Source: Apostichopus japonicus
Lineage: Eukaryota; Echinodermata; Holothuroidea; Aspidochirotida; Stichopodidae
Assembly: GCF_037975245.1 (NCBI RefSeq)
Contig: NC_092576.1
Location: 25,011,611 to 25,075,610 of the forward strand
Direction of reading: 5' to 3'
DNA length: 64,000 nucleotides
The translations under genes and the position numbers were made by a program. Numbering within the stretch: position 1 is the stretch's first letter; each line of letters begins with the position of its first letter. Below are positions 1 through 13,887 of the stretch, one piece after another. The notes beneath the pieces were generated by a model, which saw nothing but the letters and a program-made list of their open reading frames with translations, ran no database searches and was not told where the DNA came from.

Positions 1-3000
1 AACGACTCTCGAAAAGGTACCGGGAGTATTCAGAGGGACAGCGAGGCACCCCGTCAGTTGAGATCTGGCCCCACAGTCATAGGAGTCCCTCACGTGGTAG
101 TAGTGGTGGCATTCCCACAAGATTTGTGGGAAACGCTCCCTCTTCAGCGGTGTTGTTGGACGGGGGGTATGAGTCGTTACTGGACACACATTCCCAGGTA
201 ACGTGTACTGCGAAGTCATGATACGGGAGAAGACTATCTTACGAAATACCCAACCACTTCGTGAGTTTGGACTCACTGAGGCATGGGGTTATGGGGTATG
301 TTAAGTTTAGTATCACCCCTTCTAAAGGAGATGCAGGTACGAGGTGCAAGGTAACAACGTTTGTTCTCATCCTGCCTAATAGCCCATCTGCAATCAATGT
401 ACAAGACTTAATATGATCAAACACCTCCTTGTTGTTGATTGCCGCCGTAGAGGTGGGCGTCACTTCAACCTTAGCTCAAGATGGGCCCCAACTGGGCTTA
501 GGCTTGCCGTCAAACTGAACAAGTTGGGAAAAGACGGTTGATCATGGTCATTAAATATACCGGGAGATGAAGTGGTGTCAGCGAATGGCAATATATACTT
601 AATTTGAGATATAGAGATCAATTTCCTGGTATGCCATCCCGTCTATCTATGGGCTTCCGTGTACCCATTGCTCACTCAAACTGACCAATTGTGGTCCTTT
701 TAAAAACAATGTGACGGTCCAGAACAACTATTTCGGTAGAGATGTGAGACTTACTGATGGGCACCTCATTGGGGCGGGTGGGTGGGTGGATGCATGGATG
801 AATATATATTTTTATTTTTAGGTTCTTAGTTGTTCTAAATGATCCTAGCGGGTAGAAGTTCCATACAGGTCTGATGAGAATGGTTGATGGGATAACAACC
901 ATGGAGACTGGGTTAAAAACATGCGAGACGGAATATAGAGGCACACTGGGACAGTATGGTATTAATATTATTTTATTTTTCTTTCACAGTTTAACTGAGG
1001 AAAATAGTATTTTGTCTTGAAATGCCACTGGGTGATCAAGGAGCAGTGCAGTACTCAATGTCTAATGTAGTATCTACAGTTATGCAGGAAATTAATTTTT
1101 TTGTGAGATATCATTAACACACAAAGAGATAAATACTCAATTCTCATGATATTGGTGAGTTGTACCGTCATTTTAGGTAAATTTTATAATTCTTTTCATA
1201 ATCTGCTTTTGTGCATGTTTCAAATACTGTAAACAAACCTTAAAGCAACACATGTAATAAACAATGTAGCGTTGCTATTTTCAATGCACTTGACATCGAT
1301 TTTACACTTCGAAATGCAAAGTTTGGTGATTTGGCAATCAAAAGAAAGATGTATGATAAACAAAGTATTTACAGTTAGTAGGTCTGTTTGACATGGTTGT
1401 TGAATATTTCATCGAAAAATATAGAAACGAGAAGAGGATGTAGATTTGACTGGGCAGCAAAACTGCTTTGATGTTATATATCAAAGGAATAATTGCGATT
1501 AGTAAAGTTTCTGTCAAATCTTGAATTACGTTATACGACCAATTGCTCGTTTAAAATGGGTACTGATTCATCCTTTGGTCATTGGTAATGATCTTTTGCT
1601 AGTTGGTGAAATTTCCATTGTGGCAACAATAAGTCTTCTCTGATGGTGAACAACTATGATAATATCAACTGGATCAAGAAAATAAAACAATTAGATTGCT
1701 GAGTTATACCTAGGTCTGAAACACTCCAACCCCCCCCCCCCCACCCTTCATGTTAATGAGGAAGTCATCATCCACTTCGGTGCATTTGCTACAAGAAGCT
1801 TAACAGTATTTATGATGCTTACAATCTGACCAGCCAAGAGTTTACAAGTTAAGATGTTTTGCATTGTTAAGGAACCAGAAAGGGACAGCTAGATCTGCCG
1901 AAAGGAATCCATCCATGTGTTGAAAATCTTTAAGAAAACGTGATGCTGCATTTAAATATATGGAGGTTATGAAATACATGGTAAGTGCTAAGCGCAGTTC
2001 AAAACTGCGATACAAAATTCACTTCTTGATTTCAGTTTCCTTTGCTTTTTTTTTACATTTTGGGAAGATTTCCACTTTCTTTGCTCTCCCTTTCTTGGCC
2101 AAATGGGTGTGTCGACTTTCAAAAGCAGCCTTTTAAGTTAATCCTGTAAACTTTCTTACAATAAGAGAATTCAGCTTATTTCGTCCACTCCCAAATATAT
2201 TGTGTTTTAATGATGAAGACATTGCTTGTACACTTGTTGCAACAGCTGTAACTAAAATATAGTTGTGATCATGTTCTGGTCTGTACTCTGCTGGCGGCGT
2301 CAAAGCAGTTTTAGATGTTGATGACTTCTCCTACTTCTCCTCCTTCAATATACAGGCACTCTGTGGGATCCTTTTTTGGTTTATAACGATAAGGAATACC
2401 CCAAACATTCTGTTGGATCTGGATTCTCTGCAGTTGGTTCTCTGTTCTTGAAATACTCTATCATCCAAAATAGGCTGCCAGTTTGCATTTTACGGAGTTT
2501 TTCTGTTGATGGCTTTTTCCCACCTCTTTCTTGCTGATTGGACTCTAGTTGAAGCGGAAAATGGATGAAATAAGAATGGTGGAGCACAATTTCAATGCCT
2601 AAGATGTCTCCCTCTGTGAATACTGCGTTTCTTCTTTCTCCACTGCACAGGCTTCACCTTTTTGCAGTACAGATCCTGTCCATACTACACTTTGTGCCGG
2701 AAAATAAAAACCTGCAGCAATGCTAACTTGCCACTTCTGTGTTCTTTATTTAGCATGGGATATTATACATATAACTATATCGGACCTTTCATGTTCCTTC
2801 ATAATTTACACCCAGGATAAGGAATGTATGCTGCTGTGTAACTTGGTTATACTACAGGCTAAATATGTTACAAGCGAACAGTGACAATAGCCTAGTCGAG
2901 ATTGAATTAAAATATAAGAAGGCATACAATTCGCCTGAAATGATTCACTTGAGAAAGATTTATTTCCGATTAGGTAGTACTATCAGACTTCAGGATTATT

Positions 3001-3540
3001 ACTGCCTTGTTCAAATAACTGGTACTAGGCCTGCAAAGGAACAGTTAAAACGTAACACATGCCGGCTGTACGCTACATGTAGGCAGTGCGAGTTGAATGA
3101 ATGAACTGTTATGAAACTAGATCTGTAACACTTAAAGGACATAAGACTTTGATAATATTGACGAAACTTACCCGAAAGTTGTGTATCACACTTTCTTCGG
3201 ACTCGATCAAAACGGGCACGGAACGTACTCTACAGTACATATTCAGACATACACAGTTAAGTTTATGAAACAACTTATAATAATATAACGTACATAATGC
3301 CGTGGTTATGTTAGTCTTCAAATGCAATTATCGTGAAGTCGAAGGAACGGAACTTAGATGCGACTTTGTGGTAAGCACTTCCCTCCGAGATAATGATAGT
3401 TAGTTATATGTGACACAAATTTCTGGGCTGAGTACATATTGCTATGGTATTTATTACAGGTACATTCAATATGAAAACTAACCACTCAAAGGTGGGATGA
3501 AGGGAGGGAGTTGATGCACATATGACCTAGCGCGACATCA
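1..3540. other. Non-coding or unrecognised AT-rich sequence
   Basis: I find no supportable gene here. Open frames of 68-90 codons exist on the minus strand (239-463, 672-944, 2381-2587), but none matches a family I know, and I see no convincing splice borders around them. The first ~560 bases are less AT-rich than what follows, and a decayed retroelement is possible there but not demonstrable. A 13-base C run lies at 1730-1742. Confidence 0.5.
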
Positions 3541-3549
3541 TCTAACATG

Positions 3550-4625
3550 CCCGATAATGCTCTTCCAAAAACTAAGAATGAAACACATCGTTTGGACCAG
3601 TGATGAGAATAGCCTGCTCACCGTCATCAATTACATCATTTTTTTTCCACAGCACCATCAAATTCACCTTTAATTACTCTCACCAACAGGTAAACTTTCT
3701 CTATGTGAATGTTCGCAAGGAACACGGTTCTCTCGCACCAAGCCACAGACACACACCAGTATCTCCATTCTTCAAGTTGCCATCCCCGTCACTGCAAGTC
3801 TGGAATTGACTACAGTCAAGCACTTCGTCTTTGTCGCATTTGCTCTAACAATTCCTCTTTCATTCGCCATATAGATGCTTTGGAAAAATACATTACTGCC
3901 AGGGGCTATAGTGCCATAGTGCCATGAAGCCATTCAGAGAGTCCGCTCCCTTTCCACATCATCTACTTTGGCAGTGAAGAAAAAAGGGACAAGATTGTAA
4001 CAGCAGGCCCCCCTGGTTGTTACTTTCCACCCAAATCTTCTTCCTCCTCCACAGCAAATCACCTCTAAATACCACAACATTCTACTCACTTCAGGTAGAC
4101 TCCAACGAGCCGTCCCTGAAAAACCTATCATCGCCTATCATTATTGTGCGTGCTGCTGTTCCACCTCTAACTTCTAACCCTACACCCATTCAGCATGGTA
4201 CTTTCAAATGTAATCGTACTTCGAGATGCATCATCTGCAGCCACCACATTGTTGATCCAAATTCCATCACCAGCCACATCATGCAACTCACACACAAGAC
4301 TAAGGGTCACATCACTTGCACAACCACTAATATCATATATCTCTTGTAGAGTTTGCGGCATCCAGTATGTTGGCTAAACCAAAACCACCAACAATAAGCG
4401 AATCTATGGTCACAGATCCACAGTCAACACCATGAAGACTGAGACTCTAGTTGGAGTACACTTTAACCTTCCCAACCACACCGCTAACGACATGTCCCCA
4501 CAGGGGATTGCATCCTTAGGTAGCCGTCCTGACCTAGTACTAATCAGCAGATAGAGGTTGTGAATGCAAGGCCTTTGCACCATTCAACCTCATGGGCTCA
4601 ACATTCAAGAAGGACATGACTAACT
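3550..4625 (+). pseudogene. Penelope-like retroelement, decayed 3' end (RT end plus GIY-YIG endonuclease)
   Basis: Reading across three frames gives, in order, pieces typical of the end of Penelope-like elements. First is a reverse transcriptase tail (VWTSDENSLL near 3590, IKFTFNYSHQQVNFL near 3660, then TDTHQYLHSSSCHPRHCKSG and YSQALRLCRICS at 3740-3850). Then comes a GIY-YIG endonuclease remnant (NIIYLL near 4330, CRVCGIQYVG near 4355, GVHFNLPNHTANDM near 4455, HGLNIQEGHD near 4595). Family knowledge: these elements end in a GIY-YIG nuclease that nicks the target. Several frameshifts and stops make it non-functional. The RT core with its YxDD box is absent or unrecognisable upstream, so this is a 5'-truncated dead copy. 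Confidence 0.75.
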
Positions 4626-4860
4626 TTTCTTCTGTTTCCCCCTTCCTTCTCCCCTTGTCCCCCTCCCCCTTTCACTCCTCCTCTCGTAGCTGTCTTCCAC
4701 CCTTTTTTCTCCACACCTTTCTGTCTTGTTCCTTCTCCAGTGTATTTCCTACCCCCTTCCCTGAATCCTCTCGTTGTTCCTCCACTGTCTATCTCCTACC
4801 TCTCCTCTTCCCATGTTGGTTACTTTCTTTCTTCTCTCCATTCCTTGTCTAACTTACTTA
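4615..4860 (+). repeat. Pyrimidine-rich tract, probable retroelement 3' UTR
   Basis: About 240 bases composed almost entirely of C and T (ccctt, ttcctc and ctttc words) follow directly on the endonuclease remnant. The 86-codon open frame across it is serine/phenylalanine/leucine/proline-rich purely because of base composition. I read it as the 3' untranslated tail of the Penelope-like copy, not as a gene. Confidence 0.5.
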
Positions 4861-7800
4861 AGTAACATTCGTTTATATGAGGTGGAAGAGTTCCAATTTT
4901 GAAGTGCATCTTGCAACTCACAGTTTGTTATTAACTCATTGACGTTAATTGTTTGGCCCTCTCAGTAGGCCTTTAAGTTTTATTTGAATATAAAGTCATT
5001 TGGGAAGTGTAAAATTACATTTAATAATTACATAAAATATAGTGTGAAACTGGTTGCCAATCTTTGTCTTGTAAAGGTACAGGGATTTTTTTCAAGTGTA
5101 GATGTTGATACATGAATCGTTTATGTTTTCATTCATGAGTCTTCTCAAGTCTTCCAAGGAAACTTTGTCGCAAACGCATCGTTTTCAGTATCGGATGGTA
5201 TTACACATTTACACAATACACTTTAAGAGATGTGTTGTACATTGCAAGGGTTTGTTGCATAAGTACTGTAAATCTATCTCATTCATGTTTTTAATCAATA
5301 CTACTTTTGATATTTAATAAAGGAGATTTATTTAATTATGTCTGTTAAATGTTGATTGATTGATTAACTGACTGACTGATTGTTTTCCCTTTTGGTATTC
5401 ATTTTATTACTCTGTATGTATGTTATATTTGTATTTCCTTGCACTACTATGTGTATATCTCATATGTTAACTTCTTTTAGTTCCACTCGCAAACGCGTGT
5501 AGGAAGTTTTAAACGTTTTCATCAGTTTGCATGGACTCCATATAATATCTGAACTCATTTCATAAGGTTGAGAGGTAAACCTTAGTTGTGTGCATCCTAG
5601 GAAGGCTGGATGCATCATCATGGCTGACTATTTCGTGGTCCTGATGACTTTTAACATGGCTCTCTGCATGGTAAAGCAGTTCCAAGCATATATGTCACGT
5701 AGTTATCGACTACTTTCGTATGAGAATGTACGACAAAACATTTTCATCATATGCAATGTTTAATTTTTGCTTAGGAGTTTTCGAAATGTTCATATCGTGT
5801 AAGTTTTGTTGATCCATTACCAAGACTGTTGTCAACAAAATCATGCACCCATTCTACATGAAGATGTACCCTGAGCCCTGTTTGTTAAATCCTGAAACTG
5901 CTCCCAAGACAAAAGCGTTGTGTAGGAAACATGTGCGGTGCTTTCAACCCTGAGCCGCCGGAGACACAAACCAATATCCGAACACGAGTGAAACCTTTCA
6001 ATTTTTTTCATTAGGGCAGATTGTTCAAATTCCTAAGGTTATTAATACTGACACTGGTCGTTGAAAAATACAGTATAACAAATCGAAGTATGAAACAGAG
6101 GGTCAACATTGCGATTATTTTTTTTCGCTTCACTTCATGTATGGCCATTGCCGTTATTTACTTACAGTTTGTACATGATGATGATCTGTCAACCGCTGAG
6201 TGCAGCCCATCTGTCAGCTTTTGTAAGTCTCCCTGTTTCGAATCCAAACTTTATTGGAAACGCATAGTTACTATCCTATCCGAAGGTGATTCATCATAGT
6301 TAGAAGGCAATGTTTCTCAAGTTAATGGACAAATCACTTTGTTCTTCGAAACAGGAAACTCGCAGCTTTTAAACATACCTTATAAGGCAGTCTCAAAGTC
6401 GATTGTTGATTATTCGAATAAAATGATACAATTGATAATAATTTGAAGACAATACGCTCTGCATACATTAATTATTCCATTGAAAATAAAAATAAAAGTT
6501 TTAAAAAACATTGCGAGTTCTACTGTCACGACCATACATTGAATTGATTTGTATTATCTATTTACACCACAAACGTATACATTTATTAATAATGTATATC
6601 TATGTGTAATTGGTTATCGCCATTAGTAATGGGAATATTCCTTACTGTAGAAAAGCACTTGTTATATTCTGAACATAAACTGCGTTAAACATTCAACTCG
6701 TCTGTACAGTAATAATAGCCCTATCATTCTACAAAGGAATGGAATACTCGTTTTGAGTAATAAATTTCATATTATATAGAGGTAAATCATCTTTGTCAAG
6801 ATCAAGGTGATAATATTTGATAATATTTGTACTTATGGGGATCCAGTCTTCATACAACTGTTCTTTTCCATGACCTTTGACATTCAAGGTATACACAAAT
6901 CACCATATATATATATACTGCAAAAGGGTTCAAACGGAAACCATATATTAGTTTATCATTCATTGCATTCAGAATAATTGATTTTCGATCACTCTATCAT
7001 TTCTACAGGTTTAAGCTAAGAACATTGTTGGAAAACTGTGCTGATTAATTAAATACCATAATGACATAAATTCACCATTGTGCTACAACAACTCAGAGTA
7101 AACAAAACAAGAGGCACATGGAATGAGATCAACGATGTGACAAGGACATAGATCATATCATAAAACCACTTAAAGCAGCATTTTGCGTCCTGATTCCACG
7201 TTGCCATAACGACATACATAACTAGCTTATATATATATTCAAATCTTACTTCTTATGGTGACATAAAAGTCAACTTTCAACTTTGTTTTTCTCGAAGATA
7301 TTTTGCGTTGTGATCCAAATAAACCTCGCCCATAATATGAATATTTAAAAGCTACGAACGTAATTGACCAATACGTAACACAACACCATGCTTGATTTGT
7401 GTAGATTGTCTATGGCAGTTGTACCAGGGAGCTGTTAGAGTCCAGCTCGCTGGTTTTACCAAGTTACCAACTCGAAGTTTTGAATCTATTTTTAGCAACG
7501 ACTTATAACTAAACCTGCATCTCTGATTGGTTGAATTCAAACTAGTGGGTTGGGGAAACTGTATGCGATTAATATTAAATGTGTAATTTGTCGGACGACA
7601 CTTTTTTCATTATCTGCAAATGTTCTTTATTACTCGCCAATTAACGCTTTTGGCGGGGAAAATACTTGGCTAATATCTTAGTTTTTTTTATTGATATATG
7701 TAAAAATCTCGATTGAACTGTCAAAAAAAGTGGAAAACGGCGACAAAACGCAAAATGCTGCTTTAACGTCGATGGCGAATTAAAGGATGACATTTGGCAA

Positions 7801-10800
7801 ACATGTTAGGTCCAAGTGGTTCAATGCTAAGAGTTCAGGAACAGACTGTAAATACTCACGTTGGTGGGTTCTTGTTCCCATCCGCTATAGTATTTACGTT
7901 ATGAATGAAATAAGTACTGTTTGTTTTAGAATACTCAGTACCGCTTACATAACCACGAAGACGAATTACTGACTTCTCTTGCTTTATTACTAAAGAAAGT
8001 GAAGACAAACAATAAACAGGTACATAGCATAACCGGCTTAGATATGTCGATGAGCACAGCTCCATTGAAGCTAAAAATAAACAAAAAAATAATTGTTGAA
8101 CTTCACAAGTAGAGAAAGTGAACATATGATGCAACCAATGTGCACCCCCTCCCGACACATATTATTTAGTTTGTTGCTGTTACTTAGTATCACCGAACAT
8201 GCATCAAAAGAAATGCATGTCAGCTTGGTACCTGTAAGTATTATACATCCCTTGATATGGAGTCCAAGAAATCATATGATTGACAAACTTCTAGTCAAAT
8301 ACAAAAGAGGGATGCATGAATAAACCATTTAGATATTCCCTTGAATGATCATTTTCAGTACTAGTCTAACAACCATAAATAATAATTGATTTCAAGATGA
8401 GTTATTCCCTCTGTGACAATTTAAAGTTCAATTAAACGATGTAAAATTACGTCAGGATACTGTTTGGAAACAATAAATAGGTATTAATTATTTGGCCATG
8501 ACAATGATGTTGAGCACTAGTTGATTCTTTTTCCAGAACTACTTTGCTCCTTAAAATCTGCTGAGAAATTACAAAGCATGTGGTCACACGCGATGAGACA
8601 TCTGATCGGAACATAAGTAATATTCATGGAATCTGTCACTGAATGAACCAATCATATGCGAGAAAGAAAACAACACGTAGTCTAAATTTTTGGTTATATT
8701 TTTCTTTGTCTGAAAATACAGGCTCATAAACTAGACATCTGAAAATGAACCGAACAATTTCTAATGTGTTTCTTTATTCGGACACGGTGGAAACTTGAAG
8801 GTAAAAAGTGCAGGAGTTTAATAGGAACTTTAAGGGGGTATAATATCACTTCATATATGATAGTTAAATTCAAAATACATAAAAAAAAAAACTGACCACA
8901 CACTCAGTATGATAAAATCTTACTAGCAAAACAGGTTAACGTGATACTGTACCAATACTCAGCACAAGAGGTGTGATAAACAGTATTAAGGATACAGTGT
9001 GTACTGTAGTATACTGCACACATACCAAGTACAGTGTACGAAGTTAGCACACCAACAACTTATACACATTGTCTATGGCCATGGTAAGGATACGAAAAGA
9101 GTATTTAAACTTATCTGACTGATCTCATAGTCTGAATTCAATATATTAATATTAAAGTATCGTCATAATTTAAGTATATAGTAAGTTCTCATGATGGACT
9201 CTTTATAAATATAAAAGTTCTTCCAGTTTGCTTTTCAAAATAAATAGAATAGATAAAGCAACATCCTTTTCTGTCAAGGTCTTGAATCGAGCTCCTCAAA
9301 ACTAACTTCACAAATAACTTTTGGTAACATGACCCCCCCCCCCACACCGTTTCCGTTGGTTATTTCTAACAAGATGCAGTAGTCCACTGATACAATGGCC
9401 AATTAGTAAATACTTCATGGATTAGTTCCATTAATATTCATACAACAACATTGCCGTCCCTTTCGAAGCTCTAAAAAATTGATAAACTGTTTTTTATCCT
9501 TTTATACGATATACTGTTCTTCTAAATACGAAAGCAGTGGCGTAACCAGCGGCCAGAGCAGAGCAAGGGCCCCTTTCCCTTTCAGTGAAATGTCTTGTAA
9601 CCTCCCCCATCCTCTCCCCCTCACTGCACCAACATACATTGGTGGACAACAATAAAAAATGGACGAAAATTTCAATATGAATTGAAAGTTTTGGTTAAAC
9701 CAGTTCACGGTTAAGTTTATCCGTAATTTAAGGGAATTCTCAAATTAATACCAGCCAATTGCGTCTCAAGTTAAATAGTAGCCTAACATTTTGCTTTCTT
9801 TCATCGCTAATAGCCGGCAACTACTACTCCCATTCCCACACGTGCTACTCAACAGATAACCTGCTACTGTGCCTGTTATATCACGTGTATGTTTAGAACT
9901 TCAATCCTTTTATTATAACTTTATTATACCGTTTTTACCGAAATGTTGTTTCGAACGACTATACATATATAAGTCGAGTAATGACATTAATGCCGAAGCA
10001 GACAAAACAATTGAAAGGAATTTTGTTTAACCTAATTGTTAAAATCCTATTGCTATACCTTTTTTCCAAATTCTGAATTTGACTCGGGAAATTAAAAAGC
10101 TGCACTGAAAAATTAATCATCCAATTAAAAAAAAAAATAGTTTTTTTTTTTTAAACAGAGTGTGAGCGATACTTTTATGTCCTGCAAATAGTATAAGAGC
10201 ACAGCACACAGTGTTACCAAACAAGAGTATAGTGACTTCTTCAAGCCCGTAGCCAGGGGCGTCCCTTCCCCCTACATACACACATACAATTATATCTAAT
10301 AGGCATAGCGGTTTATTTATTGCACACTGTAGATAAGCTATCTACGGCGGCAGCCTACCAAGAGTCACCCTATCGTCAAGGAATGCTAACTACCAAATAG
10401 TAGGCTACGTATACATTGGCAGAAATCGAACGGAAATGTTTTTGGCCTTGCTGGAGCATTCTCTAAATTTGATCAGTTGTATCACAGAAAAACTGAAAAC
10501 CGGGTTGTGTTCTGCAAACTTCAACTGGTACCACACCGTGACACCATCATATTGTGTGTTTGTATCACTGGCTACTCACACGGTGCCACAGATAATACTA
10601 GAATTAGCTTTTTATCTTGAGTGATTTATTACCTACTTCAATAATTTCTACTCAACTAATAAATATGAGGCTAATCATATGCAGAATTTTGAACATTTTA
10701 ATATCATTTTACACGTATAATATCTCGGTCGATTGAATTAACTTTGAAAGCTCTGAAGTCTCTAACGTCCATCATATAATATTGCATACAGGGGCCTACG

Positions 10801-13800
10801 GCGGGCCTCTGTATGCAAACGTTCTCGTTGACAGGTCAAAACATTGAATCCACCACATCTCCCTGAGATGAAATCTTGGCTAAGCACTTGGCCTTCTCTA
10901 CAATATGTCAAGTTAATATTTGTAGTGGAAATATATCTTCAACATTGTAATGGGTGACACTCAGCTATAAACTGTTTAAGTTAAGTAAAGAAAAATTCAT
11001 AACGGTAACGTTACCATAGTTTCAAGTGTTTTGGAATGGGGGCACATTGAAAAAATGATCGACTTGGTCGCGCTCGAAAATTGCCCTCCCCCATTTCTAA
11101 TTTCTTAACATAACTTAATCATTACATGTCGTCGAGCAACAAACATCAGGACATGTCGGTATTATGGTATAATACAGCACAGCATTAAAATAACAACTAC
11201 ATTTGATAACATAAAGTTAGCCCTCTCTCGCTTTCCGATATCCACCCCAGAATGACCCTCGGACGTACTTCAAAAATGGAACAAGTTATGTTTCCCTGAG
11301 GTCTGGTAACAATAAGGTAATCATTTATATCGTTATAATCATTATTACTACACGTGGTGGCACTGAATACACTGTGAGTGATATAAATATTGTAAATTCA
11401 TGCAGTGATGAGAAAAACATTAAGATCAATCGAGAAATTTATTAATATTTCGAGCTCCATCAAATATCATAGTATCTTCCTACCTACGCCCCCACAACTA
11501 ACATCACTCTCCTGGTAAAAGGTACTAATTTTCGCGCCTCTTAGAACCGCTCTCGGAAACAAAAAGTTAGTAACCTTTCTAATATTATCCTTTCTTAATC
11601 AACGAATCTAAAGCAAAACTGATAATCATGGAATATTTGAGTAGGGAATTGTTCGTAGAATGGCTGACACATTCCTTTGAAAGCTTTTTAGACAAACATT
11701 ATAAGATTGGTTGGAAAACGAAGAGACTATTCGTATTGCAGATACGGTTACAAAGACACACTACACTCCCTACGATTTGTGCATATTAAGTAATTTAATA
11801 TATTCTTTCGTTTACCTTTAGTTTTTACTTCAATCGAATTTGTATACAGGACTTGTGTTCTTGATACCACGAGGGTGGCAGCAAACGAAGTTTCATGTTG
11901 AACGGTGACGTTGTTTAAAACCAATAATCCAGTGGAATCGACGTTGTAATCTCCGAAAATGTAATCCTCTCTACGTTGGGCAGATCATTCCATCGATATC
12001 AAAGTTTCCCTTCGAGATATACTAACCTTGCTGAACCAAATAACAGCAGATATACTAAAAGGGAATGGACACGTCGACACTTGGCTCTTCCCTGGCTCAA
12101 GAAATTGTGGAGTGTTACATCTCGTCAGGTTATCTTGCTAGATTCCTACAGTTGCTGTCAGAAAAGAAAACATTTAAACGTAGCAATGTAGTAACACAAT
12201 TTATTTGCCACTGCAATGTTCCAAATACATGTTTGTCAAATGAGATATTAAACCGGCACGATATATCAGCATTTCTCATTTAAGCTCATTATACAGAAAT
12301 TAAGCAGGGAGAAATACCCTCCCCACATCGGAAGTCCACGGCATCAACAACCTGACCCCTTCCCAGCCTAAAACAAAGCTTGCACGGGTATGTTGATACT
12401 GTGTATGCTATATGCAAATTTTGGTTCGACAACTGGTGCATCAATATGTTTCCAAATTTGAATTGAATGTGTTACAACATGCTCAATCGTGATCAATTCA
12501 CTCGTCGTTCAAAGGTATTTGGCAGCAACAAGATCGTGTTAGAAATCTAACACGTTAAGTGTAAGAAGTAGGACATTAGAACCTTCAATGACAACACTTT
12601 ACCTTAAAATACTCTAAAAACAAATACACTAAAAGGCAATAAAGATAACAGGCACAAGCATATATTAAAATCACATTAAATGTAAATCTCTAAAATGTGA
12701 TGATAAAAAAGAATATAATTACGATACCTAACCCTCCAAAGCCAATATAAAACATAATACGTATATATGCAAAGAAAGGAGGCTGGTATAAACGGTCACA
12801 TCCTAAACATTATTGAACAAAGGCAGCAATGACCTTTGCCCTACCACGACCCAACGGAAATTTCCCTTTCAACCACGCTAAGGGGAAAAAAGGGTATGTA
12901 ACAGACATTTACCATAAACATAAACAAATACATTGTTCACACAAGAACAAGCGCACGACTAATGTCAGCAATAAGTGAAGACCAAAATCTATATGTCAGT
13001 ACCATGTCAAGTTCTGTTCTATAGGTTTTACTTACATTAATGAGGAACGATTAATATTGCAGTGTTGTACCGATGAAGTAAATCTCATCAAGAATACATT
13101 ACATGACAGATTTGATAAATAAAGGAAACGTATATAAAGGGAAAGAACATGGTCATTTTGACTTTATTGTTATTTATAAAAGTAGACTCGTGTCTGCTGA
13201 GGGACACAACTCACTTCATAACCCCATTGCACTACTACAATAGGGAATGTCATGTAAATTTTTTGTAGTAAGAAAATTATATGGGGAAATTAGATACAAA
13301 TTAGGTGATTACGAAACAACAATTCACAGTTAGTAGGGCATTTAGAACGAATGAAAAAGGAAATACTAATATCGACAGTGAACTAAAAAGGCAAGGTGAA
13401 ATTTGAAGAAATATATAGTTTGAACTCCTTTCATATACGTACTGAGACAAGAATTTGTAAAGCAACGAAAATAAACTTTAGTAGCTAAATGTGAACGCTG
13501 AATCTAATTTGCAGCCGCTTGCTTAAAGTTTTCAGTACAATAGTTATTACTTCGAAATAATTAAGTTTTTAAGACGGTATATATAAGTGTTTTGCTTAGA
13601 AAGTATCTTGGTTGAGTCGGTCCATAAGTTTACTGGTGCATATTGTTGCGTTCCGAGATCCTCAGCATAGCCAAAAGTCCAGCACTTTCAGCCCTCCAGC
13701 AGTACTACCAGGCCCCATTGGTAAAGTTGCTACTTGCGAATCGTTACCAAGGTAAAATTAGAGACCCGAGTGAGGTGTAGTAGAAACAAGAAAAACTCTT

Positions 13801-13820
13801 CCCACAAGTACTTTTTAAGA
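4861..13820. other. No gene recognised; AT-rich intergenic or intronic sequence
   Basis: Nothing coding can be supported in these 9 kb. Small features are a degenerate tgat/gact tetranucleotide run at 5353-5385, an 11-base C run at 9333-9343, and generic interspersed-repeat fragments with the word gtggcgtaacc near 9540. Open frames of 60-100 codons (for example 6021-6299, 7856-8158 and 12065-12283) have no recognisable motif, and I do not call them. Confidence 0.5.
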
Positions 13821-13887
13821 AAGTCAGCCAGGATAGAACCTGGGCACGAAAACCAAACTACCGAACGACTGATCCGCTCTCAACCCC
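13821..13887 (-). mobile_element. Possible tRNA-derived SINE remnant
   Basis: On the minus strand this stretch reads like the 3' half of a tRNA: an arm around GTGCCCAGG, then GGTTCTATCCTGG, which resembles a polymerase III B box (consensus GGTTCGANTCC) with one missing base. No intact cloverleaf or A box is clear, so it is not a functional tRNA. A SINE head is the simplest reading, but no second copy is visible in the window to prove it. Confidence 0.3.

Noticed and set aside
672-944. 90-codon minus-strand open frame
   Set aside because: No family resemblance, no splice or promoter signals, and it includes a ggtgggtgggtgg simple repeat.
4592-4852. 86-codon open frame rich in S, F, L and P
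   Set aside because: It is produced by an almost pure pyrimidine tract after a retroelement remnant; composition alone explains it.
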